Positions 10,754 to 21,689 of a DNA stretch of 64,000 nt are shown here, piece after piece; position 1 is the first letter of the stretch, and each line of letters starts with the position of its first letter. Made by a program: the position numbers and the translations under genes. The stretch is from contig BCJX01000010.1 in NCBI GenBank assembly GCA_001600415.1, positions 220,868 to 284,867 on the forward strand. The letters run 5' to 3'. A model generated the notes under the pieces. That model worked only from the letters and a program-made list of their open reading frames with translations, ran no database searches and was not told the origin of the DNA. The DNA comes from Pascua guehoae (taxonomy: Eukaryota; Basidiomycota; Tremellomycetes; Trichosporonales; Trichosporonaceae).

Positions 10754-11131
10754 CTACACATCACACTTGCCGCCAATCGCGCAGTTTGTGAGGCAGATAG
10801 ACACCCCAGGGTGCCTGCCCAAGTGGCCAGTCGAGAGGTAATAGTCGGCCACGTAGCAGTTGCCGACCTTGTCCCAGTACTTGTTGCCGTTGACGTTGGT
10901 CCCCGTCGACTGGCAGGTAAAGCTGACCTTGGCGCCGTGCGCGTACGTGCGGACGGGGGCGTAGCTCGTGCCGGGGCCCTTGCGGCACGTGAGGCCCGAC
11001 TTGGCCGTGACTCTGTACGGACCTACGCTGTTTTCGAGGTATTGGCGAGCGTCCAGGTCGGTATCTGCTTCGCGGGGGACGGCCGTGGCCGAGACGGCTG
11101 TGAGGGCGACGAGGATGACGGCGAGCTTCAT
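10754..11131 (-). CDS. Small secreted SH3b-like protein
   Basis: Single-exon gene of 125 residues. Signal peptide MKLAVILVALTAVSATA, a short propeptide-like stretch (VPREADTDLDARQ), then a bacterial-type SH3 (SH3b) pattern: VTAKSGLTCRKGPGTSY, VRTYAHGAKVSFTCQS, and NKYWDKVGNCYVADYYL. Six cysteines in the mature part (LTC, FTC, NCY, SIC, TNC, GKC) suggest disulfides and export. Fungi use such domains alone or in wall-binding proteins; ligand unknown. A TATAAG lies 157 bp upstream of the start. The 1.2 kb upstream is gene-free. Confidence 0.8.
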   Translation of the reverse strand: MKLAVILVALTAVSATAVPREADTDLDARQYLENSVGPYRVTAKSGLTCRKGPGTSYAPVRTYAHGAKVSFTCQSTGTNVNGNKYWDKVGNCYVADYYLSTGHLGRHPGVSICLTNCAIGGKCDV

Positions 11132-12351
11132 TGTGGTCGTGGGTTCTGGTGGTTTGTGGTGCTGGAATATTAGGGGGTGATCAGGTGATCAGGTGGGGCT
11201 GTGTTGCTGCTTACAGGGTGGGTGGTTCGGTGGAGCACAGTCGCTCGATGAGGAGAGAGGCGTGTTGCCCAAGTCGTGGGGCAGCTTCTTATATCCCCCT
11301 TCTTGGTCAGGAAGAACCCAGTCATGTTATGTCGCTTTGCAGCTGACATCCACTTGGGGCCACCAACTCGTACCGAGACAAGCTGGTTGCAAGAAATAAA
11401 GGCACATTGCCGATGCGGCCTCCCCTGACCGCCATTATGAAACGATGTGGATCACTGGCCAACACTGGGTTTATCTGACGCAACATCCGAGCAGACTCAC
11501 GTCCTGTATTTATTCCGGGGTTTGCTTACGAGAAGAACATCAAGTGACCAGCTCGACGCCGAGAGGAAGCACATTGGTTCCGAGAGAATATGCTTACTCT
11601 TAATATCGATCGTGTGATCTCCCCTGGTCACTCACGATCCGCATTCAGCCTGACAACAAACCTCCTTTGGTTTCAGCATGTGAACAGTGCGGGTATCCAA
11701 CAATTGTGGGGTATATGACGGCACGGGGTGGAGATAACGTTGCGGCAGTGTAATGACCGCTGTACCTCGCTGAGCATGAGCACGATCTAAGACTCTACAG
11801 CCCGACCTTTCCTTGACGATTGAGCGTTACGGCCAAGACCAGAACCTCCAGGCAGATGGCCGAGTTGACGGCCTGCCGAATACGACAGCAGGCGTTCCTC
11901 CTACTCGTCACCTTGTGATGCACTCGAGCGTAAATAAGCGAGGTACGATAGAGTCAGTGTACCGTGGATGCAAGGTTTGCTCCAAGTCACCGCTCGATCA
12001 TTATTGACGAGCCATTTTGCGCCGTGGCGACGTGCACCGTGCCATGACTCACACAATGCGCAAAAGGGTACACATTGGCGGAGTGAGAAGGACTCAGACA
12101 AGCGTATCTCTTGACAATGGCCCTCCCCCGTACGTCAAGCGACCATGAATGGCAGCGTCACTTTATGATAGCTGATGTCTCGTCGATATGTGCCCATGTT
12201 GCACACGGCATGCCTGTCTTCCCGGTTCACCAAGTCCGCACCCTGTCGCCCAAGTGATAATAACAACATTATGATACATCACATCTGCTACGGCACAAGA
12301 TGATCACCCTCACAGCATAACTACAGCAACTTCATTCGCACGATGACCAGA
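11132..12351. other. Intergenic, no gene seen
   Basis: About 1.2 kb of lower GC sequence than the flanks, upstream of the SH3b-like gene and downstream of UBR7. Only short chance ORFs. Confidence 0.5.
11288..11293 (-). promoter_or_regulatory. TATAAG box of the SH3b-like gene
   Basis: TATAAG on the minus strand, 157 bp upstream of the ATG at 11131. Typical of inducible single-exon genes; inferred from position only. Confidence 0.35.
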
Positions 12352-14082
12352 CTACGCCTGAGTCCCTCGCGCTTCGCGGAGCTCTTCAAAGAACGTCTCA
12401 ATGTCCTGGCGGCTCACGGCCTGGCCCGATGCAGCGTGGCCTGCGAGCATGACCTTGAGTCTGTCCCTGCTTGTCAGCGATGCGTCTCAAGTGCGTTCCC
12501 ATAACCGAGTCTCGATGGGCCGTGGCAGCAGGCCAAAAGGCGTCGCAGCACGGCCTCCAGAAACTGCGTTGCTAGGTCCCCCAAGTCACTCGCATCTGCC
12601 ACTCACTTCATGGCCTGGTACCCATGAACAGCCTCGATGGCCTGCACGCGTGGGAGCGCACCGACAACGCGCTCCGTCACCTCTTCGAGAGTTTGGACGG
12701 GTTCCTCGTCCCTTGGCGGCTCGTAGATCTCCTCGTCCACGAGAGGGAACGGGAGGGACTCAGCAACGTCTGATGCCAGTTCGGCCGCAAGGCGCGCGCG
12801 GATACCATGTCCCAGGAAAACGTCGCCCGCGCAGGTGCGAGGAGTGGGTGTCGTTCGGGGCGTGGAAACAGCCGTGGACTCGGTTGGCTGAGACCCAACG
12901 GAGGGAACGACGACAGGGGCAACAGTCGGCACCTCCTCCTCTGCGTCTTCGACACGCGCGTTCTTAGACCCGGCTGGAATGTCGTTTGGTACGTCCTCAA
13001 CACGCGCCTTCTTGGACTTCGCCTCGGCCTCTTCTTCTCTCGAGCGCTTGCTAGACTCCGCCTTGTCGGCATCACTCGCGTTGACAGCATTCGCACACTC
13101 CGTCGTTTTGCCATCGGCACCATCTGCCTTCCCAACGACCTTCCAGCCCCCATCGTCGGCGGGCTCGAGTACCATCCACCCGTCGCGACCCTTGCGCTCC
13201 GCAATCAATGGGTGTGAGTTTGCGCACGCCGCGCACACAAGGCCGTCGTAGAGTTCAGAGGGGATGAGGCAGTCCGCCTCCTCGTCTTCATCGTCGTCCA
13301 CTTGCGTTGTGCGGCGGGGCTGGAGGTTGAGGCATGACTCGTGGAACCAGTCCTGCTGGTCAGCAACAGATACTGTCGTTGCGGGAAGCCACTGCCAACC
13401 AGTATGCGGGTACAGCACGTCTACTGGTTTCCTTCCTCACTATATGATTGCCTTCTCTCTACATCTGCGCGCTCTCGCTGTTCTCTTATCTCCACCACAC
13501 CCGAAATACTCACCTCGCAACCGATGCAGTGGATCATCGCCTCCACTTCAGTCTCGGGATCGTAGTCACGCCCACAGCGACAGAATTTGCCACTAAAGTT
13601 CTGCGAGTACCGGTTTCCCGCGTTTGGGGATTGCGGTTGCTCGTCGGCGGGATTGAGGGTGCATCGGCGCTTTGAGGAGCCCGACGAGGAAGGGACGGCC
13701 ATGGACGTGGTGGGACAGTCGCATTGGAATGATCGTTTCGTCCACAGCTCGACCAGTCGGTGGTCTGTTGTCAGCTCACTACAATGAGAATGGAGCTCAC
13801 CAGCGTGGCACGAGATTGAGCATCCGTAGCATACGCCCTTCTCGCCGCAATCTGGGGTAAGCCAAAATCTAGGAACGGCTAGCGTAGCTGCTCACCGAGA
13901 CATGACCAGACGTTCTGCCTCAGGGGTCCCTTAGAGTATGTACACTCGTCAAAACTGTAAGGAAGGACCTCACGAGCCTCCTGTGCCAGGCGGTCCTGGG
14001 TGTCGATAATGGTCTGGAGGTCTACCTCCTCGGACGTGTCGCTAATAACATTGTCGGGGATGACAGCAAAGCCTGCAGTCAT
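12352..14082 (-). CDS. UBR7: UBR-box / PHD protein UBR7 (Mlo2-like)
   Basis: Putative E3 ubiquitin ligase; UBR7 in animals ubiquitinates histone H2B. Exons 14082-13896, 13851-13801, 13764-13514, 13352-12607 and 12466-12352 give 449 residues. The UBR box starts near residue 47: FDECTYSKG, NVWSCLDCGEKGVCYGCSIS, CHADHRLVELW and FQCDC supply the zinc ligands. A PHD-like finger follows (KFCRCGRDYD, MIHCIGCEDWFHESCLNL, then VCAAC). A long acidic/basic disordered linker with KSKKARVED signals precedes the conserved C-terminus (VQAIEAVHGYQAMKDRLKVM and ETFFEELREARG). The apparent stop at 12603 lies inside a GTGAGT donor; splicing to 12466 restores the family C-terminus, so the intron is well supported. 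Confidence 0.92.
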
Positions 14083-14391
14083 GATGGTGTGTGATTGTGG
14101 AGACAAGGGAGTAGTTGAGACGCGAGGGAGGGTGATTGCTGGACATGAGGGCCAGTGCACGAGCACAAACAGCGCGTGGGAGATCCAGAACGCGTCGATC
14201 CGTGGGGCCCCCGCTCCTGCTCGGAATTCCCGGCGATACCCGATGTGGCACGCAGCCTACCCTGGGCGCGCCACTCACCAATCTTGAGCCACCGACCGTT
14301 TGCGTTCTGATGACGACCAAGCCTTCTTGCCTTCCTCTATCGATTCACTTCTTCCACAGCGATAACAACGAGCGCAAGCAAAGGAAAGGGA
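14083..14391. promoter_or_regulatory. Divergent promoter UBR7 / PRP5
   Basis: 309 bp between divergent starts of two nuclear-protein genes. No clear TATA box or repeated motif seen. Confidence 0.45.
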
Positions 14392-17300
14392 ATGCCCCGC
14401 TCTCCTCGTAGGTCATCCCGCTCCCCCGAGCCCCGGCGCTCCTCACACCGGAGCTACCGAAGCCCCTCTCCGCGCCGCCGCGATGACCGTGACCGCGACG
14501 ACCGTGGGTGGCGAGACGACCGCGGCCGTGACCGCCGCGACCGCGACGACCGCGACCGGAGGCGCTACGATGACGATCGTTACGTGAGGGACCGCGACCG
14601 CGACCGTGATCGTGACCGCGACCGCGATAGGGACAGGGACCGCGACCGTGAGCGTGATCGTGATCGTGACCGCGACCGTTACGACCGACGCAGGGATGAC
14701 AGAGATGACTGGCGGCGCGACCGCGACCGCGATCGTGACCGCGATCGTGACCGTGACCGTGACCGCGACCCACGTCGAGACGACCGTGACCCACGTCGAG
14801 ACGACCGTGACCGGCCCGACGACCGTTCGAGGGACCGTTCACGCGACCATGGGCGTAACGGCGACCGCGCGGGCAGCGCGGCGGCGTCGGCATCCCCGGT
14901 GCCGCAGTCTGAGGAGGAGAAGCAACGCTTGAAGCGCCAACGTCTCGAGGAATGGAAGCGCAAGATGAAGCTCAAGAGCGGTGCCAACTCGGCGGCGGGG
15001 TCAGCGGCGGCTACACCAGAGCCGGAGCGTGCAGCGACCCCAAAGTCGCCAGCAAAGGGTGAGTCTTTCGAGGTCCAAGCGAGAATCTTAGAGCGTGCAT
15101 GTGTGCTTATATCTCAAGCGCCGGCCAAGTCGGGACTCTCCTTCAGCGCTCAACCCTTGAAGCTTGGGATTGCCAAGCCAACACCCTTAAAACGGTCGCT
15201 CGCCGCGCTCGACGACGAGGAGACAGAGGACCGCAAGCTGCAAAAGCTCGACCTGCCCGAAGTCGACCCCCAGGTGGATGTTGCGGGCGTAGCGCCAGTA
15301 TCGGAGGACCTCGCCGCCGCTGAAGGAGACGAGAACGAGGACGACTCTGTCAACGTCAAGGCTGAGCCGGATACGAACGGCCGCGCTGTGAACGGCAATG
15401 GTCAACCTGCGAGCGAATCCAAGATGGAGGTCGACGAGGAGGAGGAGGAGGACCCACTGGATGCGTTTATGCGCTCTAACGATGAGCAGGTCAAGCAGGT
15501 CAGGCGAAGCGACGAGCAGCGGTACGGCAAGCCCAAGGGGGTCGTCGCCGACGACAGTGACGACGAGCCCGAGGTCAGGAACAAGGCTGAGGAGGAGCTT
15601 GCCAAGGCCGAGGCCCTGCTCCAGGCTGCGGCGACCAAGTCGCGTAAAAAGGATCTTCCGACTCCCAACCACGACGAGATCGAGTACGAGCCCTTCCGTA
15701 AGGCCTTCTATCACCCACCACCCGAAGTCATGGAGATGGACGAGGAGGAGCTCGAGCTTTTGCGTCTCGAGATGGACGGCATCAAGGTCCGCGGCGTCGA
15801 CGTCCCTCGTCCCGTCAACAAATGGGGTGCGTTCGGTTTGCCCCTCGCTGCTCTGGACCTCATTCAGCGCAATGGCTGGGCCGCGCCCACGCCTATTCAA
15901 GCGCAGTCCATCCCGGCCATCATGTCCGGTCGCGACGTCATCGGTATCGCCAAGACGGGCTCCGGCAAGACAATGTCATTCGTCCTCCCGATGCTCCGTC
16001 ACGTGAAAGACCAGCGGCCAGTGAGCGGCTTGGATGGCCCCATCGCAATGATCCTTGCGCCGACTCGTGAACTCGCCTCCCAGATTTACAAGGAGGCGAG
16101 GGCGTTCGCCAAGGTCATGAACCTCCGCATCACGTGTGCTGTGGGTGGCCAGTCGATTTCGGAAGACATTGCGGCGATGAAGAAGGGCTGCGAGATTGTG
16201 GTCTGCACCCCCGGCCGCATGATCGATCTCCTCACTTCGAACAATGGTCGCGTGACCAACGTGCGCCGTGTAACGTTCCTGGTCATGGACGAGGCGGACC
16301 GCATGTTCGACATGGGCTTTGAGCCACAGGTCATGAAGATTATCAACAACACCCGTCCCAACGCACAAAAGGTGCTGTTCTCGGCCACGTTCCCAAAGAC
16401 CATGGAGTCGCTCGCGCGCAAGATTCTCATCAAGCCGCTTGAGATTACCGTCGGTGGCCGGTCGGTTGTTGGTCCTGAAATTGACCAGCGTGTCGAGGTC
16501 CGTGACGCCGACACCAAGTTCAACCGATTGCTCGAGGTTTTGGGCGAAATGTCCCAAAATCACCCTGACGAGCCCGACTTCCGCACGCTCATCTTTGTCG
16601 ACCGCCAGGAGTCTGCCGACGACCTGTTCCGTGACCTCATGCAGCGCGGGTACTTGTGCCAGTCTCTGCATGGCGGTAAGGACCAGGTCGATCGCGAGGA
16701 GGCGATCAGAAACTTCAAGAGAGGCGACGTTCCGATCATTGTGGCGACATCGGTAGCGGCGCGTGGATTGGACGTCAAGGAGCTCAAGCTTGTGATCAAC
16801 TACGATGCGCCAAACCACATGGAGGACTATGTCCACCGCGCTGGTCGTACTGGGCGTGCAGGTAACACGGGCACGTGCTTGACCTTTATCACACCCGAGC
16901 AGGAGAAGTTTTCGGTCGACATTGTGCGTGCGCTCGAGGCGTCCAACGCATATGTGCCCGACAAGCTCAAGGAGATGGCGGACGGATTCCTGGCCAAGAT
17001 CAAGTCTGGTAAGGCGCGCGCTGCCAAGAGTGGATTCAAGGGCAAAGGTCTGGAGCACATTGAGAAGCGACGTGAGGAGAAGGACCGTGCCGAAAAGCAC
17101 ACGTACGGCGACACGAGCGAGGCTGTGTCATTGTCATCCCGCGAGGGTGCTGTCATTCCGTATAAGCCCAAGACGAACGAGTTCAAGCCCAGCGAGAGCT
17201 CCCTCAAGGGCGGTGAATCCGACTATACCTTCACGGAGATCGACGTAGAAGTCGTGCATGGTCCCGCGCCCGACAAGCTCCCATCTGGGCCTGCGCAGCG

Positions 17301-17869
17301 TGGTACGCGCGCCGAAGCACGGTCTCTTCCAGCGCAGACGCTCGCGATGCTCGAGCAGGCGAAGAAGGAGGGCCGTCACATCGACGCCGCCAACCTGGCC
17401 AAGATTGCCGCCAAGCTCGCGCAGGCGTCGTCGCACCCCGCCCACGGTCTCGGTGCCGCTGTCCCGCCAGACCTCGGTCGCAAGACAAAGGACCCCGATG
17501 CCACAGACTGGCACGCAATCTTCCCCATCAACGACTATCCCCAGAAGGCTCGCTGGAAGGCGACGAACAAGGAGCAGATGCTCCTGCTGTCGGAGCACTC
17601 TGGTGCCTCCATCACCATGCGTGGCGTCTACTATCCGCCAGGCGAGGAGCCCGCACTGGGTCAGGAGCCAAAACTCCATCTCCTCATCGAGTCAAACGAA
17701 GAGATGCGTGTCCGTACCGCCGTTGACTTGCTCCGCCGCAGCCTTGTCGAGGCATCCGTGCAAGCCCTCCAGGTGAGTACCCGGCTGGGGCATGGAAGCA
17801 AAACACAACACTGACATGGCTCAGAATGCCGATCGCGGTGGCGCAAGCAGTGGGAGATATGCAATCTGA
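14392..17869 (+). CDS. PRP5: DEAD-box pre-mRNA splicing helicase PRP5 (DDX46)
   Basis: ATP-dependent RNA helicase that remodels U2 snRNP and proofreads branch-site pairing in prespliceosome assembly. Exons 14392-17772 and 17825-17869 (1141 residues); a possible 60-nt in-frame intron at 15059-15118 would give 1121. The N-terminus is an RS then RD-dipeptide repeat (14480-14830), followed by an acidic linker. Helicase motifs are in order: Q motif (PTPIQAQ), motif I AKTGSGKT at 15949-15972, PTRELA, TPGR, DEAD at 16288-16299, SAT, then [10 protein letters not shown] and [20 protein letters not shown] and [15 protein letters not shown] fit PRP5/DDX46 rather than other DEAD proteins, and a C-terminal KH-like region is present. 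The final exon encodes only 14 residues. Confidence 0.95.
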
Positions 17870-18197
17870 GAGAGAAATGAGAGCTGTAGAAGTTGCCAGG
17901 CCACGTATGGAGCTGAGCCCCACCCAATGCATCTGTATCAGTTTATCATGACCGAGCACTGGTGTGACCGAGTGCTTTAGTCTGCAGCATCAGTGGTCGT
18001 GTGGCAGGCACCGGCAGTTGTGTGTGCTGCCCATTTCGGATCCGAAACCACGTCTGGCTGTATTTTGAGCCACAGTCTCAAATGACGTCCTTGCCCTCGT
18101 CACATTGTCAACCTTCCTTCCAGCTGTCCATCTTCCTTCCACACATTCTTTCCATCTTTCATTCCTTTCAATCTCCCAGTCTCCACTTCACCTCATC
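17870..18197. promoter_or_regulatory. Intergenic PRP5 / TRIP4
   Basis: 328 bp; the last 110 bp before 18198 are a C/T-rich, G-poor leader like those of many other plus-strand genes here. No ORF. Confidence 0.4.
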
Positions 18198-19977
18198 ATG
18201 GCACCCCCACCATGGGTAACAGAGAGCCTCGGCAACATTCTCGGACTAGGTGGGCATGCGTTCGCTCCAAATATACGAGATACGGCTCGCTTCTTATAGC
18301 TGTTGAGCCGTCATCAAGGGCCACTGCTGACCACACCAGACGCCGAGACCATCAACGAGGTCATTGTGCCAGACCTCGAATCGTACTCGTCTGAAGTGCG
18401 CTTGCGCGGACATCTTCTTGTGAGTTTACAGACCATGCCTTCTCGTCATTGGGACTGTCGTGCTGGAGCATTGCGTGTGCGCGCAGTCGTCGCGGGCACC
18501 TTGCGGCCGACCCTACCTTTCACCCTCTGCCTTTTGTACCCTTCACCTTCCTTCTCCCTACCTCCTCCCTTTGCGTATCTTGCATTTCCTCTCTGTCACT
18601 CTCCTATCGCTCAGTGTCCTATCATTGCGCATCTGACGCCTCACCTCCAGCTCTGACGCTAACATGCAGGACTTTCTCGGCACCACCCCGGCAGCTCGCG
18701 CCTTTGCAGACCGCTATGTGTCGTACAAGTTCCCGACGATCGCCCCGCCCGCAGTGACGCTCACGCCGGACCCGGAGCTCGCCAAGCCTAAGAAGACCAA
18801 GGGCGACAAGGACAAGAAGAAGTCCAAGAGCTCTCATCTGGGAAGCGCATCTGCGTCAGCGTCAGTGACGCCCTCGTCCTCCATGACGGACATGGCGGCA
18901 CTGAACGCGGCGTTCGGTCCCAACGGCCACGTGTACCAAAAACGCCGTGACGATGAGCTCTTCCCCAGCCGCAGCGGGTCAGGTGCTGGGGCGCACCGCA
19001 GCACACCAGGCAGTGGGACGCACACTCCCGCCCGCCGTGGTGGTGGTGCAGTAACGATCACTGAAAAGGCGTCCAAGAGTAAAGGGAAGGAACGCGCCCC
19101 GCCGCAGGAGGAGAAGATCTGGGACATCCCCAAGAGCGACGAGGTCAAGCGCCTCGAGGGCGTCATTGCAGACCTCCGAAAGCTACAGGTTGACGACCGC
19201 AAGCCGCCTGCTGTCGATACGCTTCCATGCTTCTGCCAAGGTGGGTACGAACCTTGACGCACATCTGACCGACCAGCTCGCGTGCACCCACTCGCACCAT
19301 ACACCCCGCAGTGTGCTGCGTGCGGGCTCATCCTGTGCGCCAAGCAGCCCGCACACGCTTCATGCCCGTCATGCGCACGCCCGACGCTCGGCCCACCTGC
19401 GTTGGCACGCCTGATTCAGCGCGTCGAGGGCGACGTCGACACACAGCTCGAGCGCGAGCAACAGGAGCGTGACGATGCCGAACGTGCCCGCAAGGAACGC
19501 CTGCTCGCCGAGTCGGGCGGGGGTGCATTCCCCTCCCTCCAGGGCAAGAACGCAGGGAAGCCGGCGAGCGCGGCCGATTCTGCGCGACGCGTGCTCTCCA
19601 TCAAACCTGCGGCGAAGAACGGCAAGGGCAAAGGAAAGAGCAAGGCTGTTCTCACCACTACGACGTACCTCCCCCATCCAACCGTTTCTGTCTCTGCCCC
19701 CGCCCCACCGCCCGTCGACGACACTGTGCCGCGCCCGCGGTCGCCCCCGCTCGACCCCAAACGCATTGCAAAGGAACTCGCAAAGGCGGTCGCGGCGCGC
19801 GAGGAAAGCGACCGGCCTTGGTACGACCCCAAGGCCGAGCGCAGGGGGGAGACGTGGGCGTATGTGGAGCCACTGCATGTCGAATTGCCTGGCGAGGAAG
19901 GGACAGGGCGCAGGAGGAAGGCTAAGAAGAAGGGGTTGGGTGTTGATGGCCGTGTCGTCGTCGGTGCGGCGAGGTAG
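18198..19977 (+). CDS. TRIP4: ASC-1/TRIP4-type zinc-finger protein (Rqt4-like)
   Basis: Subunit of the activating signal cointegrator / ribosome-quality-control trigger complex, which with an Ski2-like helicase splits collided ribosomes. Exons 18198-18249, 18340-18419, 18670-19240 and 19277-19977 encode 467 residues. The N-terminus (MAPPPWVTESLGNILGL then INEVIVPDLESY and FLGTTPAARAFADRYV) matches the family's helical part. The C2HC5 zinc finger is interrupted by the last intron: LPCFCQARVHPL, CAACGLILC, CPSC. The second half is Lys/Arg-rich with a conserved YDPKAERRGETWAY-like end. Intron 2 (250 nt) is strongly pyrimidine-rich. Confidence 0.9.
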
Positions 19978-21689
19978 TGTTGCGCAGAGAAGGGCATACA
20001 GTAGCATAGCAGTAGCACCATGGTATATGGATGGCGAGACGTCATTTGATGATGATGGTCAACAACAGAGCAGTCATTACTGCCAGGAAATGCGGTCGAA
20101 ATGCTCCAATAAATGCAACAGGCTGGTCGACTGCGGCAGGTGAGTCACCACGAAATTAATTTGGCTCTGTGCCAGACGCGCTACCTGCCCACGCACCTGT
20201 CCGACTCGGGATACTCGGCATTGGGTCTATAGATGATGGACAAACTCTTGATCCTAAGGGCTACTGACTGATGGGAGCAGAGAGCTAGGAGAGAAGGGCA
20301 GGATGAGATGCATGCAGCTGTTGCCAAGCCCTCATCACTGACGATAAAGGACCCATTTGGACCAGAAAATCGAGGGTTTGGACAGGGGAGCAATGGCGGC
20401 GGAAGCCGGCAGCGCACATGCCGGTTACAGTACACGCAGCCAGAGCGACGACCCACGGTGGTCCGGGGCGCGGTCCAGACGTGAGTTTACGGCAGCAACT
20501 GACGACAGATGGCGACGTCACCACCCACCCACCCTCTCCCTCCCATCCACCCACCCCATATCCCATCCACACACCCTGTGCCCTGCCTCATCCGAGCTCG
20601 TGTCTGCAGAACTGTCGCGCTTTGCTATTACAATCTACAATCATCCCAACCTCGTTGCGGCCCATCATTGACACCGCCGAGCACGCACCTCTTTCTCTCT
20701 ACGCCGCCCGACTCTCCCGCAGTGGCCCACACCAACCTTTTTGGGCCCCACTTTCTCCCTCCCTGGCCCCCATTTGCGACTGGACGACACTCCTCTGTCC
20801 ACCATCGGCCATCGGGTGTGCCGGGCCGGGGTTGTACGCCACCGTCATCAATCGGCTCTCACGATTCGGAGCAACTGTAGTCACTCGCGCCGTTTTCCTC
20901 CACCTTTCCTCCGGCTCCGTCATCCCATTCCGCCACGACACACGCACTTCTCTGCACAGCATCCAGCATCTTCTTCCCTCAAAACCCCCTGTCCAACAAC
21001 GCTCCATAACGGCACACGACCTACGACTACAACGACACGACACAGGCCGCCGGTACCGTTTCGTCCCCGATCTGCGGCCGCAGCCAACCCCTCGCGTGCA
21101 TCTCGCAACCCCTACCTGGCTCGACGCCGTGTATCATCGTGCCTAGAACCCGCCGTTGAGCACTTGAGCATCGCGTACTCTGTCGCGCGCATCTAGAGTA
21201 GATTACAAGTATTGTTCACGCCAATCGTTGCAACGCGTCGAGGACACGGACTGGGGACAAGCGCACAGACCACCACTCGACCGATCCCCCAATCCGTCCA
21301 GACTGCGCCACCGACCACACCCCCAAGTGGACCCGCCGGCAGAGCCCCCTCGCTCGCACAACACTTGCCCCCCCTCCCCCCCTCCCTCCAACCTCTCAAC
21401 TCTCACGCATCGTCCACTTGTCCACCCCTTCGGCCTCGTCGTGCGTCGCCACCTCGCGCGTCGCCATCACTAGCTGTCATTTGCGCCGAACGGACCCCGG
21501 ACCGGACTAGTCGGTGGCACGACTGCCCACCACCCCCTTTCTTGCCCATCTATCACCTTCCACCCCTTTGAGGGAGGCGTTTCCAACCACTCCGGCCTGG
21601 AACCCAACCACGGTATCCCGCGTTCACGCCCGCATCTCTACACTACCCCATCGCCCACGCAGCGGTAGCCTCTGGTCGCCCCATTCACC
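19978..21689. other. Long intergenic region upstream of SIP5
   Basis: 1.7 kb without a supported gene. From about 20510 onward the plus strand is C/T-rich and G-poor in blocks, suggesting a long leader (possibly with a leader intron) for SIP5. Open frames here (for example 20418-21146) are low-complexity and lack any motif. Confidence 0.45.

Noticed and set aside
14345..14893. Gly/His/Arg-rich open frame on the minus strand opposite the PRP5 start
   Set aside because: Produced by the simple repeat encoding Arg-Asp pairs; no independent start context or conservation signal.
20418..21146. 242-codon plus-strand open frame upstream of SIP5
   Set aside because: Low-complexity, Pro/His/Ser-rich translation of a pyrimidine-rich leader without motifs.
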